A stretch of DNA of 64,000 nt from Coenobita brevimanus (taxonomy: Eukaryota > Arthropoda > Malacostraca > Decapoda > Coenobitidae), in the NCBI GenBank assembly GCA_032717465.1, contig CM064713.1, positions 8,913,266-8,977,265 on the forward strand. The letters are read 5' to 3'. Positions 12,903 through 24,021 of the stretch are shown in pieces. The position numbers and the translations under genes are program-made. The notes beneath the pieces were generated by a model that was not told the DNA's origin, searched no databases, and was given only the letters and a program-made list of their open reading frames with translations. How positions within the stretch are numbered: position 1 is the stretch's first letter; each line of letters starts with the position of its first letter.

Positions 12903-14227
12903 ACACAAGGTGCTACCCAAAAGTTCCAGTAACTTGAACACAGGGAGCCAACCATTTGTAGCTTTGCCTTTTGCCACTAGGTGGAGTCAGCAGCACCCCT
13001 TGTTCATCAGTGTGGCCCCAGCCATGTCTGAGCTGATGTGTTGTTGAGCAATGCTTACTACTGTAACGTGGTGTGTTGGTTGTTTGGGGGTTTTGCAATG
13101 GTGGACCTCACAGACCAAAGAACCTGCATCAAGTTCTGCTTCAAGATCAACAAGACAGCTGCAGAAACCCACCAGTTGCTTCAGCACGCCTTTGGTGAGA
13201 ATGCCATGTCCCAAAGCAGAACGTTTTTCTGGAACAAGCGGTTCAAGGAAGGATGAACGTCCGTCGAGGACGATGACTGTTCTGGATGACCATCAATGAC
13301 AACAATGATAGAAAACTTCAGAAAAGTTCGTCAGGCTATCCTTGCAGATCGTAAATGAACTATCCATGATGTTTGTGATATCGTTGGACTGTCGTACGGG
13401 AGTGTGCAATGCATTTTGTTGGACATGTTGAGCATGAGATGTGTCGCTACAAAATTTGTGCCAAGACTGCTGAGTGATGAGCAGAAGGCACATCGCATTG
13501 CAGTTTGCAGGGAGCTCAAGGCTCAGGTCAGAGATGACGCCACCTTAATATCCAAGGTCATAACTGGTGATGAATAATGGGTTTATGGCTATGACCCAGA
13601 GACAAAGCAGCAGTCATCGCAATGGAAGTCTCCCAATTCACCGAGGCTGAAAAAAGCACATAAAATTCACAGTAATGTCAAGTTGATGCTGATCATTTTC
13701 TTTAATATCCAAGGGATTGTTCACAAGGAATTCTTCCCACCCATTCAATCTGTCAAAAGAAATCTTTACTGTGAAGTTTTGCAGCATCTGAGTGAGAACA
13801 TCCGCCGAAAATGTCCAGAACAGTGGAAGAACAAGGACTGGGTCCTGCATCATGACAGTGCCCCTGCCCACACATCAGTTGTTGTCTGGCAGTTCCTGGC
13901 TTTCACTAACATGGTAGTCATTCCCCACCCACCCTATTTGCCTGACCTTGCCCCCTACGATTTTTTCCTGTTTCCGAAGCTGAAGGTACGACTAAAAGGG
14001 TGTCGATTTGACTCGATTGAGGAGATCCAGACAGCATTGCAGGGGGTCCTCAAGACCATCATGCCTGAATCCTTCCATGAATGCATGGACTCGTGGAAAA
14101 AATGCTGGGACCACTGTATGCGTGCCCAAGGGGACTACTTCAAAGGTGACAGTGAGAACTAGGAGGTAAGGTAACTTATTTTCCTACAATGACCAAATTA
14201 CAGGAACTTTTGGGTAGCACCTTGTAT
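12903..14227 (+). mobile_element. Mariner element with both terminal inverted repeats
   Basis: Terminal inverted repeats of 28 bp lie at 12,905-12,932 (ACAAGGTGCTACCCAAAAGT...) and 14,198-14,225 (its complement), with one mismatch. TA dinucleotides flank both ends, as expected for Tc1/mariner. The total is about 1.3 kb, normal for a mariner. It lies beside a TATATG microsatellite. Confidence 0.9.
13098..14162 (+). pseudogene. Mariner DD34D transposase, inactivated
   Basis: Starts with an ATG at 13,098. The N-terminal part reads RTCIKFCFKINKTAAETHQL and ends in the typical FWNKRFKEG, after which a stop follows at 13,254-13,256. The frame is lost through about 13,680. The catalytic part continues as ITGDE-stop-WVYGYDPETK (about 13,562-13,605; a TAA replaces the residue after GDE), then HHDSAPAHT (second Asp, about 13,848) and PDLAPYDFFLFPKLK (third Asp, about 13,942). 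The C-terminus CMRAQGDYFKGD ends at 14,162. Spacing fits the DD34D class. Inactive because of at least one nonsense change and one frameshift. Confidence 0.93.
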
Positions 14228-15420
14228 GAATATATTTATGTGTATCTAAACAGGTTCTTATATGGTAAGATAAGTACGTATTTAACGTGTAAAAGGTTTG
14301 CCAGGATATTCTCAATTTCCTCAGTGATAGGCTCCCTTGCTCTAGTTAGAGTTTTGTAGTCATGGATGGCACGTTCTGTGACGTCATAATTGTAGTCTCA
14401 GATTTCTTTATGACTGTTGAAACCACTGACTGGGGCAGCTTTAGGGCATCAGTGGTTTTGCTTAGTCCCTGCCCCTCTTTATGTCGCTGATTTCACCTCA
14501 AGGGATAGGCTTTGCCCTGCCTTTTTAATCTTGTGATTGGCAGCATTAGTAGCATCACGCTTTCCACTGGGTGTAGCAACAGACATGATTGCCTGGTTCA
14601 GAGTATCATTTATTTCACATTCAAAGTTCTCTCTCCACATCTGATTACACGCAGCACTATTCAAAGCATGCTTACACTGTCAGTTCGTATTAGCAATTGC
14701 TTTGCGAATGTCTTACACAAGCAAGAAGGTTAGCTAACTCAGAGAGCTCGAGGGAGACGATCGCTGGCACGAGACACGTGAGTGGGCAAACGAGACTCAA
14801 ATGGTTCATGAGAAGACTGCTGATTGCACAGACCCGAGATGGGGGTTCTTCACATGTAATCGTTGGGCTACCATCCTGGCTCTGACGGCTGATCATCGGC
14901 TGGCATGTATCAACTCATCCACGTGAGATTCCCTGAAGCGGATGTTGAAAATGTCGTTTTAGAGATATCGCGACCAATATTGTTATTCCAAAAAACTATA
15001 TAACTTTTGAGTTACGAGTCTTGCAATTTATCACATAGCAAACAGTCGTATAGAGAGACCAGACTGATATGCTCAGTCCTTACTCTCACTCTCTCACACT
15101 CACCTCGCCATCTATTCTTGGTTAGCTAACATATATCCACTTTTCCTTCCTCAAGCACCAAACTAATCTCATTCACATCATCGTTCATATCTCTCATATT
15201 CCAATTTGCCATCCTTATGTCCTTTGTCTACTTCATGATCATCAATCGTAGATCTATCCAGATATGAGTCTCCTTTAATGTATTTTTAGTTAGCATGTCA
15301 ATAACCCTCACCCACCCAGTTTACTAACACGTCAGGAACACGGGTGAAGAATGTATAAAAAATATATGAAGCTGATTCTTTAAAATGAGAAAATTATCAG
15401 CGGGAGGAAAACAAATTTAA
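14228..15420. other. No recognised gene
   Basis: Nothing with a recognisable protein family on either strand. Near 15,294 there is ATAACCCTCACCCACCCAGT followed by ACACGTCAGGAAC, which resembles the left terminus of pB4 (11,401) and may be an orphan piggyBac end. Confidence 0.5.
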
Positions 15421-17670
15421 AAAATCCATATACAAACTACAGCTGTCATTCATTCGTCAGAAGTCTGTGACAGTTTGACTTGAAAGGCTGTATGTTGAAG
15501 AATGGGGGGAAATTATTCTAGGGAAGCGAGTTCCAGCGAGTATTAGTTCGGGGAATAAAAGAATTCTAATTGGTAGAAATTCTGCAATATGGCAATGTGA
15601 CTGCCCAGTCATGAGCACTACCATTCGCCTGTGTAGCACGGACAAACGTGTGGAGAGTTGCCACAATGGATGCAACTTCGTCTGAGCATTTGCCATAAAA
15701 GTATCAGCAAAAAATTCCAAGGAAGGCAACATTCGGTCTGACTTGTAAGGGAGGTAGTTCATATGTAACTGCTGGTTTATTAAATATTTTTATAGCTTTG
15801 TTCTGGATTGTGATCCTGTTATTTCAGTGCAACCTCTCCACATGCACTCCACAAAGGTGAACAATATTCAAGCTGAAAGTGCACAAGACTCGTGTAAATT
15901 ATAGCTAACTGGTCGTCAATGAAGAAGTTATAAATTCTGTTTCTTTGAGGTGGTTTTAGAAAGCGATCTAACATAAGAGTTCCAAGTGAGGGTATTGTTA
16001 AGCGAAACAACGAGAATTTAAATGCTTTTGGAGATGTAAATATTGCTTGTATTGAAGGTAATATAGGAATCAGGCAATATCTGTCTGTTAGAAAATTGGA
16101 TTATATTTGGTCTTCCAACCATTGAATGGACAATAATATTTTGTTACCCGTCAGTGATCTTAGGTAAGTCTTGATTTACTGAGATTACTGTGCTGAGCTG
16201 GGAGTTAGAGATATCAATCTTCATGAATGGATGTTTATGTGTGAAAGAACTGTAAAGCACAAGCCATAAATAGACAATATAATTTTGTTACCCATCAGTG
16301 ATCTCAGGTAAGTCTTGGTTTACTGAGATTACTGTGATGAGTTGGGAGTTTGAGAGATCAAACTTTGTGAAAAGATGTTTATGTGTGAAAGAACTGTGAA
16401 GCGTTGAGTCATCTGCATACGAGAGAACTGGTTATGGGTGACAGACAAGGGATCATTAACATGAATGAGGAACAGGGTTGGAGCCACGACTGATCCTTGT
16501 GGTACGCCGGCATCAATGGAGTGGAAATTGGAATATACATCACCTACCTTTAATCTTACCATACTGATATTGAGATATGAGGAAATCAGTGGGATAAAAG
16601 ATGACAGGTCGTAGCAAGGGAGTTTGGAAAGCGGGGAATGGTGCCTCACACTGTCAAAAGTTTTCGAAATCTTAATGGCTACTGTATGGGTTTCTCCATG
16701 TAGGTCAGTTGACTGATGGAAGGTATGAGTAAAGAGATTGAGTATATCAACAACGGATCTTTCGTGCCGAAAACCATACTGTTTGTCACCAACCACGTTG
16801 TAAGATTAGATTTTTTACTTTGCTCAGTAATGAGAGTAAATACTTTATCAAAAGATCATGAGACAGTTACTGGTTTGTAATCAGAAAGATCAGAGGAGCT
16901 TTTTTTCGTTGGAACTGGGTGGTTGTTGGCTTCTGTTCAAGAATTAGGGGATGAAAGAGTACGTGCGAATAGTCTGAATAATTTAGCTAGAACAGGAGCA
17001 AATTAGAGAGAACACCATTTCAAAACTGTTGAAGGAATTCCATCTGGACTGGCGCTTTGTTGGTTGATAAATTGTAGGCTACAGAACAGACTTTAAGCAT
17101 CTAGTCTGCGTCCTTAGTGGAGCAGTTTCCCTGGAGTCAGGTGCTAGTACAAGAACGTTCTAACTGACATCATCTAAGGTAGAATTTCTGGCAAATGTAC
17201 TGGTAAGAAAGTTAGCATTTCCACGACGGTCAATTACAATGTTTTCATCTGAAGATTTTAGTGGGGGAATGGATGATGTTTTGCCAAAGTTACAAGTAAA
17301 TGACTGAGAGTTGACTAGAATATTCTACTGTCACTGGGATTACTTAATAGTTTGGTTACTTCGGCTGTGAAGAAAGTTTGATGTGGCAGGACTTATTACT
17401 GCTTTTGCGTGGGTTCTAGCTAATTTAAGGGATTGAGGGATTCGGTACTTTTTTACTTTATGTCTAAATCATAAGCTCCAGATTGTTGGGTAAATGTTCT
17501 GGCACAATTGCAGTCGAATCAGTTTAGTAAATCTGAGCTTTTAGTAAACTGTAGAATGGGTATGAATAATTACATACCACCTTGAACTGTCATTTGTAAA
17601 GGACTGGATAGAACTAATGTCAGCCTGCCCCACCAAAGTGACACCTGGTCACCCTGACTGGTTTAGAATG
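15420..17670 (-). pseudogene. LINE B copy, minus strand
   Basis: The complement matches the intact-looking LINE B at 49.2-52.4 kb. From 5' to 3' on the minus strand it covers the end of the endonuclease/linker (about 17,650), the fingers of RT, KQYGFRHERS and a degraded FD core (about 16,600-16,790), GVPQGSVVAPTLFL (about 16,500), a mutated YADD region, and the C-terminal LEYCSPLWS (about 15,860). It stops near the 3' untranslated end at about 15,420. Many stops and frameshifts are present. A segment of about 150 bp is tandemly duplicated at 16,126-16,410. Confidence 0.85.
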
Positions 17671-17689
17671 GAGAGGTTTGAGAAGTTGT

Positions 17690-18620
17690 TAAGAGTGGGT
17701 GTGAAGGAGGTATAGCTGTAGTGCATGTGGACAGTAAAATGAGTTTTTATATGAATGTTAAACATGGATATGTTTTGTCACCATGGTTGCTCAATTTATG
17801 TATGGATGGAGTTATAAAAGTGATGACGATGTAGGACAGTGGACGTTGCAGTGCTGCTAGTGGAAGTGGGAGGGGTTTGAAACTTCTTGCAATACTGTTT
17901 GCTGACAATACTCTACTGTCACGAAAAGATGAATGGGAGCTTGAAGGGTTGGTGGACGAGTTCGGGAGTGTAAGAAACGAAATCTAAAAGTGAATGTAGA
18001 TATAAGTAAGTTATGGTCTCTGAGGGAAATTCAGTTACAGAATTCACAGTGAAGCTGGATAATGAGGAACTGCAGAATGTGATGGCATTCAAGCACTTAG
18101 GTAGCGTGATGAGTAGGGATAAATGTTTAGAGGATGATGTACTTGAAAGGGCACAGCTGGGAAGAAAGGTTGTTGGGTCACTGATACAGTGAAAAGGAAT
18201 AGGGAAGTAAGCATGGACGTATAAAACTGTGGAAGCGAAGCTTGAATCATGTTGGAAGAACACAAGTCAAGAGTGAGAGCAGTGGAAATCAGTTAGAAGA
18301 ACATGTGGCCTTACACAGAGAGACAGACAGACAAATGAGAATATAAAGGAGTGAGATTATATTGATGTAGATGAGATGAAAAGTGTTAAAAGAAATCCTT
18401 TTTGGTGTTTTAGCCATGTGTAGAGAATGGAGAGTGAGGAATTGGTAAGAATGTGTATGTGAGTGGAGTGGAGAGGGAGACCAAGGATGGGAAGGAAGGG
18501 AGAGATATATGACAATGTGGGTTGTGAGTTGGAAAGAGGGCATGCAAATGGCAGAGGAGAGGGCGACATGGGAGAAAAATTTACATCTGGCCATCCCTTA
18601 CCGAAGAAAGGGGTACGGGT
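17690..18620 (+). pseudogene. RTE-like LINE relic
   Basis: Scattered frames resemble the RTE-like RT at 41.8-42.9 kb: GYVLSPWLLNLCMDGVIK (about 17,770), ILFADNTLLS where the second Asp of the FADD motif is Asn (about 17,893), EGLVDEFGSVRNE (about 17,945), and the 3' region RRRWRPRMGRKGE-like around 18,470. Strongly decayed, with both ends unclear. Confidence 0.65.
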
Positions 18621-18954
18621 ATGGATACATAGTTAGCAGAGATCTATGACAGAAAATGATGCGTTTATTTTAATTGTACACGAACAGGAATTAAGTGCCT
18701 TTAATGTCACACTTATCCCATAGGAAAACTTTTTTTAATTTCGGCAATTTTGAAAGGAAAATTTTATTTGGTACCCATGTAAATTATGACTATTCCTCTT
18801 AAAGACATTAACATATTCCATGATATATTATGGAATAAAGTGTTGTGGAGCTGTCTTTTTCACAGTGATAAGAAGTTCCAGGAAAATTTAATATGACAGA
18901 GGAGAAGGTAGTATGCCAAGCGACTGTTACGGGGCACTGTTATGTAACCAATTG

Positions 18955-19130
18955 GTGGTGGAGGAACATTGACTCTGATGTGTTCAGTGAGGGTGGGGGG
19001 ACACTGAGCGTGATGTATTTAGTGTGGTGGAGGTCACTCAGGGTGATGTGTACTGCGGGTGATGTGCTCAGTGAGGTGGGGGACACTGACCGCGATGAAC
19101 TCAAAAGGGTTGTGGAAACTGACCGAGATG
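18955..19130 (+). repeat. Decayed ~33-bp tandem repeat
   Basis: Successive units of the form GTGGGGGACACTGASCGYGATG followed by a TCAGTGAGG-like stretch, diverged from one another. An open frame covering 18,893-19,243 follows from this repetitiveness and I do not treat it as a gene. Confidence 0.5.
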
Positions 19131-19289
19131 TAGGCGAGACTACTGCGGCAGCGAATGATGGTGAGGGTGTAGCCATTCCGTGTGACGCCTTTCAGCAGCT
19201 GTTCAAACACCAGAGGAGAACGCAGGTAGCCTGGGTGCTTTGAATCTGAAACTTCTGTTGGAAAAAAATAAGTCAAGATCTGTGAATTA

Positions 19290-20210
19290 TTGTTACGAAA
19301 AATTATTGATCTCCACCTATTACCATATGTGAAGGTCTTTGTATCGGTCATTATTAAGAACTGCACATTCTGTGGAGTTCTAATTGATATTGTAGATATC
19401 GTTCCTTTTTCTTTCTTTTTTTTTTCTTTTTTTTTTTGGGGGGGGGGAGAAGATCTAGAAGGCTGGCATTCCAACACCGTTCGAGGTAGAGGCTTGAAAT
19501 TTTCAGGAGTGATGTATCTTGGTGGCAGGCTTCTTTTGGCTGAATATTTTTTGCCCCTAGCACTAGCATCCTCTGTGTTATTTTTTCAGTATTTGTTCTC
19601 CTGCACAGGAAAAACTACTGAATTGATTGCTTGTCAAATATTCCAGTACGTAGTAGTCAACATATTGTAGTGCAAATACTTTTTGGGATATTGAGGAAAA
19701 TCAAAATGGCCACCTCATGCCTGAAAGTGCTAAATCGGGAAGTATTTGACCAATTTTGACCAAATTCGGTGGAAATGTAGTGGGTCATGAGTGAACATGA
19801 TCTGCATGGTATGAATGACTTGACCTTGATCTTAGGGTCACAGGCCAAAAATCCGTAAAAAAAATTTGAGTCATATCAAAAGTTCCTTAACATTTGGTCT
19901 ACAATGATAAGATTATTTCCAGAATCCTAAGAGTGTCCACTTCTTAAGATTTCATAACAGCAATTACGGCAAATCAGTAGTTTTTGACACTTTTTGTAAC
20001 GTAGTGTTCATCAAATACTACTTCAGCAATGTCAGAATTCTAGTTTTTATTATTATTGATCTCCACCTATCACCCTTGGTGGAGATCTTTGTATCCGTAA
20101 TTATTATTATTATTTTTATTGATCACCCATTACCTTGCATGGACATATTTGTATCCGTCATTGTTATTAATGAACTTCACCTATTACCATAGGTGTAGAT
20201 TTTTGTTTCG

Positions 20211-20215
<5 letters not shown>
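19290..20215. repeat. Palindromic GATCTCCACC repeats with ATT spacers
   Basis: Units of roughly 50-60 bp of the type ATTGATCTCCACCTATYACC...GGTGGAGATCTTTGTATCSG occur near 19,305, 20,055, 20,120 and 20,170. The clearest (20,058-20,090) has 10-bp arms GATCTCCACC / GGTGGAGATC around a 10-base loop. The stretch 19,370-20,040 between them holds a T/G run (19,405-19,448) and no recognised gene. Confidence 0.7.
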
Positions 20216-20242
<27 letters not shown>

Positions 20243-20252
<10 letters not shown>

Positions 20253-20765
20253 GGTGGGAGCGCTCACCATCCACTCATTCGATATAGTGCTGCTGTCGGG
20301 TGTCTGCCCTTTCCTCTCCTCCATCCTTCTTTCCTTCCATCCTCTTCTGTGTTTCTTTCCTTCATTCTTTCCTTGTCCTTCTGCCTACGGGTGACTTTAC
20401 ACCCCCTCTTCTGTCTTTCTTTCCTTCATTCTTTTCTTTTCCTTTGCCTGTGGGTGACTCTACACTGAGTGACAAGCCAATTGGTTTCTTGTACTCCAGG
20501 AAACCATATACTACGCTGGGTGGTAACCATATAACCAAATTTTGGCACCTGGTGGTTTAGCGGGTAATTACTGCGCTCCAGTTGGATTGAGCCGGTGAAG
20601 GTTTATATCCAAGGGAGGGTTGGGGTTGATTGCTCATGTAATAGCACTCACGTACGAGTGAGGCTGGTCACTCTCATCTTAACTGTCAGGACCAACTGCC
20701 TAGCCCCGGGCTCCTACGCTCCTCATGAGGCAATGTAGGATTGGATGAAGGATGGATGGATTATT
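20243..20765 (+). mobile_element. Composite SINE-like repeat with tRNA-like half
   Basis: Shared end to end with 47,078-47,530. The first half (to about 20,543) has a pyrimidine-rich core and a GGTTTC...GAAACC hairpin. The second half begins CACCTGGTGGTTTAGCGGG, which resembles a pol III box A, followed about 45 bp later by GGTTTATATCC, which resembles box B. The tail is a GGAT/GGATGG run typical of SINE tails. It sits after an ATT microsatellite and before another one (20,760-20,800). Confidence 0.65.
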
Positions 20766-20956
20766 ATTATTATTATTTTTTTATTATTTTTTTTTTATTT
20801 CATCACTTTTCGCCTCAGATTTTCATCATACATAAAAGGATATATATGCATCACCATGATCCTATTATACTGACCCTGTTTCAGTCACCTTTACCTAGTT
20901 TCAATGGTCACAGGCCAAAAAATTAAAAAAAAAAATAATGACTTTCCAACCTCAGT

Positions 20957-21800
20957 GTTCTGGTGTCAACATCTTTTTCCATATGAAGTTGTAATATCAC
21001 ACATTTTACATAATAATTTTTAAAGCTGTTTAGTCATAATTAACAGTGTGTAATGAAGTGTGAATGATGAACAACCAAATATCATTTCGCTGTTAGCTGT
21101 GGTATAGGAAGAAGGTGGATGGCAGACCACAAGGGCCACCCTGTTTCAATTATAAAATGAAGGTTAGGAGAAGTGAAAAGATATCTGAATTGTGCGTAAG
21201 TGTAAAGTCCTGGGGAACCATTTATTATGTTGGTATATGTGAATGTACTTAATACCATTTTATAGAGGTGTATAATGTGTTAGTAGAGTTGTCATTTATC
21301 TCTACTTTTTGCATAAGCCCAGATTATATGTAATGCTCGGCACCTCACTTTTTAGCTGACCTCAGCACCGCGCCCTTGTCCGGCTCGGTGACTGTACAGC
21401 GTCAGAGAGGCCGTTTTACAGTTTTAAAGGGAGGTGGTGTCGCTCCTACATATCTCTCGGGTCGCAGTTATATTATTCTGTACCCAGTAAAGAGAGATTT
21501 AATCTGCTCATTTCTGTCACCTTACGCTACCACTTAATAACAGACCAGCTTCCACCTTCTCGTGGCAGAGGACCTTTGGTGGGAAGTGTCGGGCAGTGAC
21601 GGCGAGTGGCTGACGTGTACTACAGACAGTGTCGTCGATCCAACACGGTGGTCTAGTTATACTACACAGCAGAACACTTAATATGTAGTCAACTGCTACA
21701 CCATAACGGCTACATTAAATTGTTTGGCCAGCAGTGCGACGATACATTTTATTGGTGCTAGCGGTGGCACGATATTTAGTGCTAGCCGTGTACTGATACA
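20957..21800 (+). repeat. 5' LTR (844 bp)
   Basis: Starts TGTTCTGGTGTC and ends GTACTGATACA. By eye it differs from the 3' LTR, apart from the RTE insertion there, at about six substitutions (for example in the CCAAAT-A/G-TCATT context, and ACTGATACA versus ACCGATACA). No TATA box was assigned with confidence. Confidence 0.93.
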
Positions 21801-21806
21801 TTAAAT

Positions 21807-21824
21807 TGGTGGCAGCGGTGGGAT
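21807..21824 (+). promoter_or_regulatory. Primer binding site, tRNA-Leu type
   Basis: TGGTGGCAGCGGTGGGAT, six bases after the LTR end. It is complementary to the 3' end (with CCA) of the animal tRNA-Leu whose acceptor reads ...ATCCCACCGCTGCCA, recalled from general tRNA knowledge. Eighteen nucleotides is the usual primer-site length. Confidence 0.85.
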
Positions 21825-22700
21825 ACGATACGTGCTAAAGGGATTTATGCTGTGAACCAGTAACCCTTGCAATCGCTCGTTCCTGAAGGTGAAACAGAAA
21901 ATCTTACTCTACTATTGTAAGGGGACTAATTACTAGTGAGTTAAGTGGAGCAGATAAACTGGAGTGGTGAATATTAATTCCTCCCATTATTCTGCCAGTG
22001 CGAGATTCCTATCTTAAGCACAAACTGGCAGTTATCTCGCCCTGTGGTGTGCGAGATATCTCCATCTTCAAACGCAAACTGGCAAGAATCTCGCTCTCGT
22101 GTGTGAGAGGCGAGATAAGGAGAGTTCAAGCCAGTGCGGTGAGGAGTGGATCAACTAGCGAGCGACTTCTGGCAACTCCACAGGCGCAGACGGCCGAAGC
22201 GAGCCGAAGCGGGAGCCGAGAGCGGCGGGCCTGGCCTGGTGCAGGCCGCAGGGCGAACCAGTCGCTTGCACTCCCACAACGAGCGGGCTGTTGTGCATGG
22301 TTGGAGGAGTCTGGTGGAACGTGGAATGTGGAACATCATCCTGGACTTTCATATCTAGGTAGCGTCCATGCATAGTAATCCACACACACACACACACACT
22401 TGAATCAACACACGTTAGTTAGTTGATGAGTGGAAATAAAGGTTTCTCAGAATTTCCTTGAAATAGATATACTTTCTGTGTATTTTATGTGTTCCGTTTT
22501 CTGTCACTTACCATAACTATCCTTTTTTTATGTCAGTTTATCTTCCTGTAACTGGGAGGGGAATATTACTGACAGGGTTAGATGGATACAGTGAAAAAGT
22601 GGGGACGTAGAATTAAGGGAAATAGGGATTAGCCAATCCCACTAGACTCAGAATTTTATGAGTGGGTTGATACATCAAATAAAAATGCTCAGACATATTA
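21825..22700 (+). other. Leader between primer site and gag-like region
   Basis: Contains two similar stretches (about 21,997-22,060 and 22,044-22,115, sharing GTGCGAGAT and AAACTGGCA), a GC-rich part (22,120-22,310) and a CA run (22,381-22,399). A 125-codon frame from 21,998 has no recognisable domain. Confidence 0.5.
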
Positions 22701-22701
22701 A

Positions 22702-23518
22702 ATGAGTGAAGGACATATTGAGGATCAAGGTGATGAGGATATTTCTGAAGGACAGGATGAGGATTTGAACGTTTTGCATTTGCGTTCTGGTCATACTTAT
22801 TCAACAGTCCCAGAGCAATCAGTTAGATCCAAAATGGCCACTAGTCTTGCTAGTGAGGGTAATCCTAGTGAGGAGACTGTGGATTGAGACTACAACAGTA
22901 CCTTTGGTCACTCAGGATATGCAAAATCCAGTCATTAGTGATAGTACTACAACCACTCACATACCTGTGTATACTTCAGATGTTTCCAGTACACCACAAG
23001 GTTTTGGACAGAATTTATTTTCTGTTCCTTATTCAAATGCATGGGGTATAAACACAGATGGTATTGGCATGCAAACCCAGAATCCTAATCAATGGGGCAT
23101 GAATACTAATATTGGCATGCAAATCCAGGGCCCTTATCCAAATACCTGGGGCATGACTAACAATATGGGCGTGCAAGGTCAGACTAACCCTACTCCTTTG
23201 TGGCAGATACCTGTACCTAATCTGGCTACTGATATAGTACAGCAGCATCCTAACTGTACTGAAAGTCAGGCTTTGGCGAAGGCAGGCATATGCTATGCAG
23301 AAGCTAGCAAAGCCTTGCAAACTTCGGGCTGGAGAGATACAGCTACTAGTTCTCCGCAGCAAAGGACCAAGGCTGTTAAGCCAGAGGTGAAAAGATGGTA
23401 TGTCATACATGGGCATTGTCCTCATGAAACGGACTGTTGCCCCTTTGTCATTGAAAAGAGGAAGAAACTAGGGAACCCAGCTAGTTCGGGGGAAGCTCAG
23501 GGCCGCGCGCAACAGTAA
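22702..23518 (+). pseudogene. gag: gag-like region of the Gypsy element
   Basis: Two overlapping frames (22,702-22,887 and 22,847-23,518) suggest one reading frame broken near 22,880. The first part is acidic and the middle is Gln/Asn/Gly/Met-rich with repeats of the form WGMNTNIGMQ. The end carries a His/Cys cluster (VIHGHCPHETDCC, about 23,402-23,440) like the atypical nucleocapsid finger of some Gypsy elements, but with its first Cys replaced by Tyr. No capsid domain is evident, and at about 270 codons it is short for a Gypsy gag, so part may have been deleted. Confidence 0.6.
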
Positions 23519-23520
23519 TT

Positions 23521-24021
23521 AAAATAGTACAATCCACCGATGCGTGTGTGGCAGCTATTACTAAGGTGGACTTATTATCTATTCCTTGGATCATAGGGAA
23601 AGGCCAAGTGTCCCTGATCGTGGATACAGGGGCATGTACAAACATTATTTCTAGTAAAGCGTTGGAAAGACTTAAAGGTGAATTGCCTCTAACAAACTGG
23701 ACATTATCACCACCTGATGTAATGTTGACAGGTGTGACAGGGAGTAGAATGAAGATTGTAAGCCAGGTGTCGTTGACATTGAGGGCAGATAAACGATCTC
23801 CTGTGTTACGTGCTACGTTTTATGTGGTTGAGGATTTTCCTCTGCCAGCTGATGGGCTGTTAGGCTTTGAGACCATGGAGGAGTATGATATAGTAATACA
23901 CCCTCAAAGACATTCCATTTCCTTTAACGGGAAAGAGTTTGTAGGCCTTAATCCCTCAGCAACGAACTGGAACTGGCATCCAATCAGGAGCCGTCCAACC
24001 AGTTGTGACCCCGACAAGTGA
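23521..24021 (+). pseudogene. pol: Aspartic protease region of pol
   Basis: The retroviral-type protease active site LIVDTGACTNIIS lies at about 23,617-23,655, followed by a flap-like region and LPADGLLGFETMEEYDI (about 23,845-23,895) corresponding to the second conserved motif. The frame lies -1 relative to the gag-like frame and is open back through the end of gag, as expected for gag-pol made by -1 frameshifting. It ends in TGA at 24,019-24,021, where the next pol frame (24,005 onward) overlaps. Confidence 0.85.

Noticed and set aside
21998..22375. 125-codon frame in the Gypsy leader as a possible accessory gene
   Set aside because: No domain, overlapping frames on the other strand, and GC-rich sequence that lacks stops by composition.
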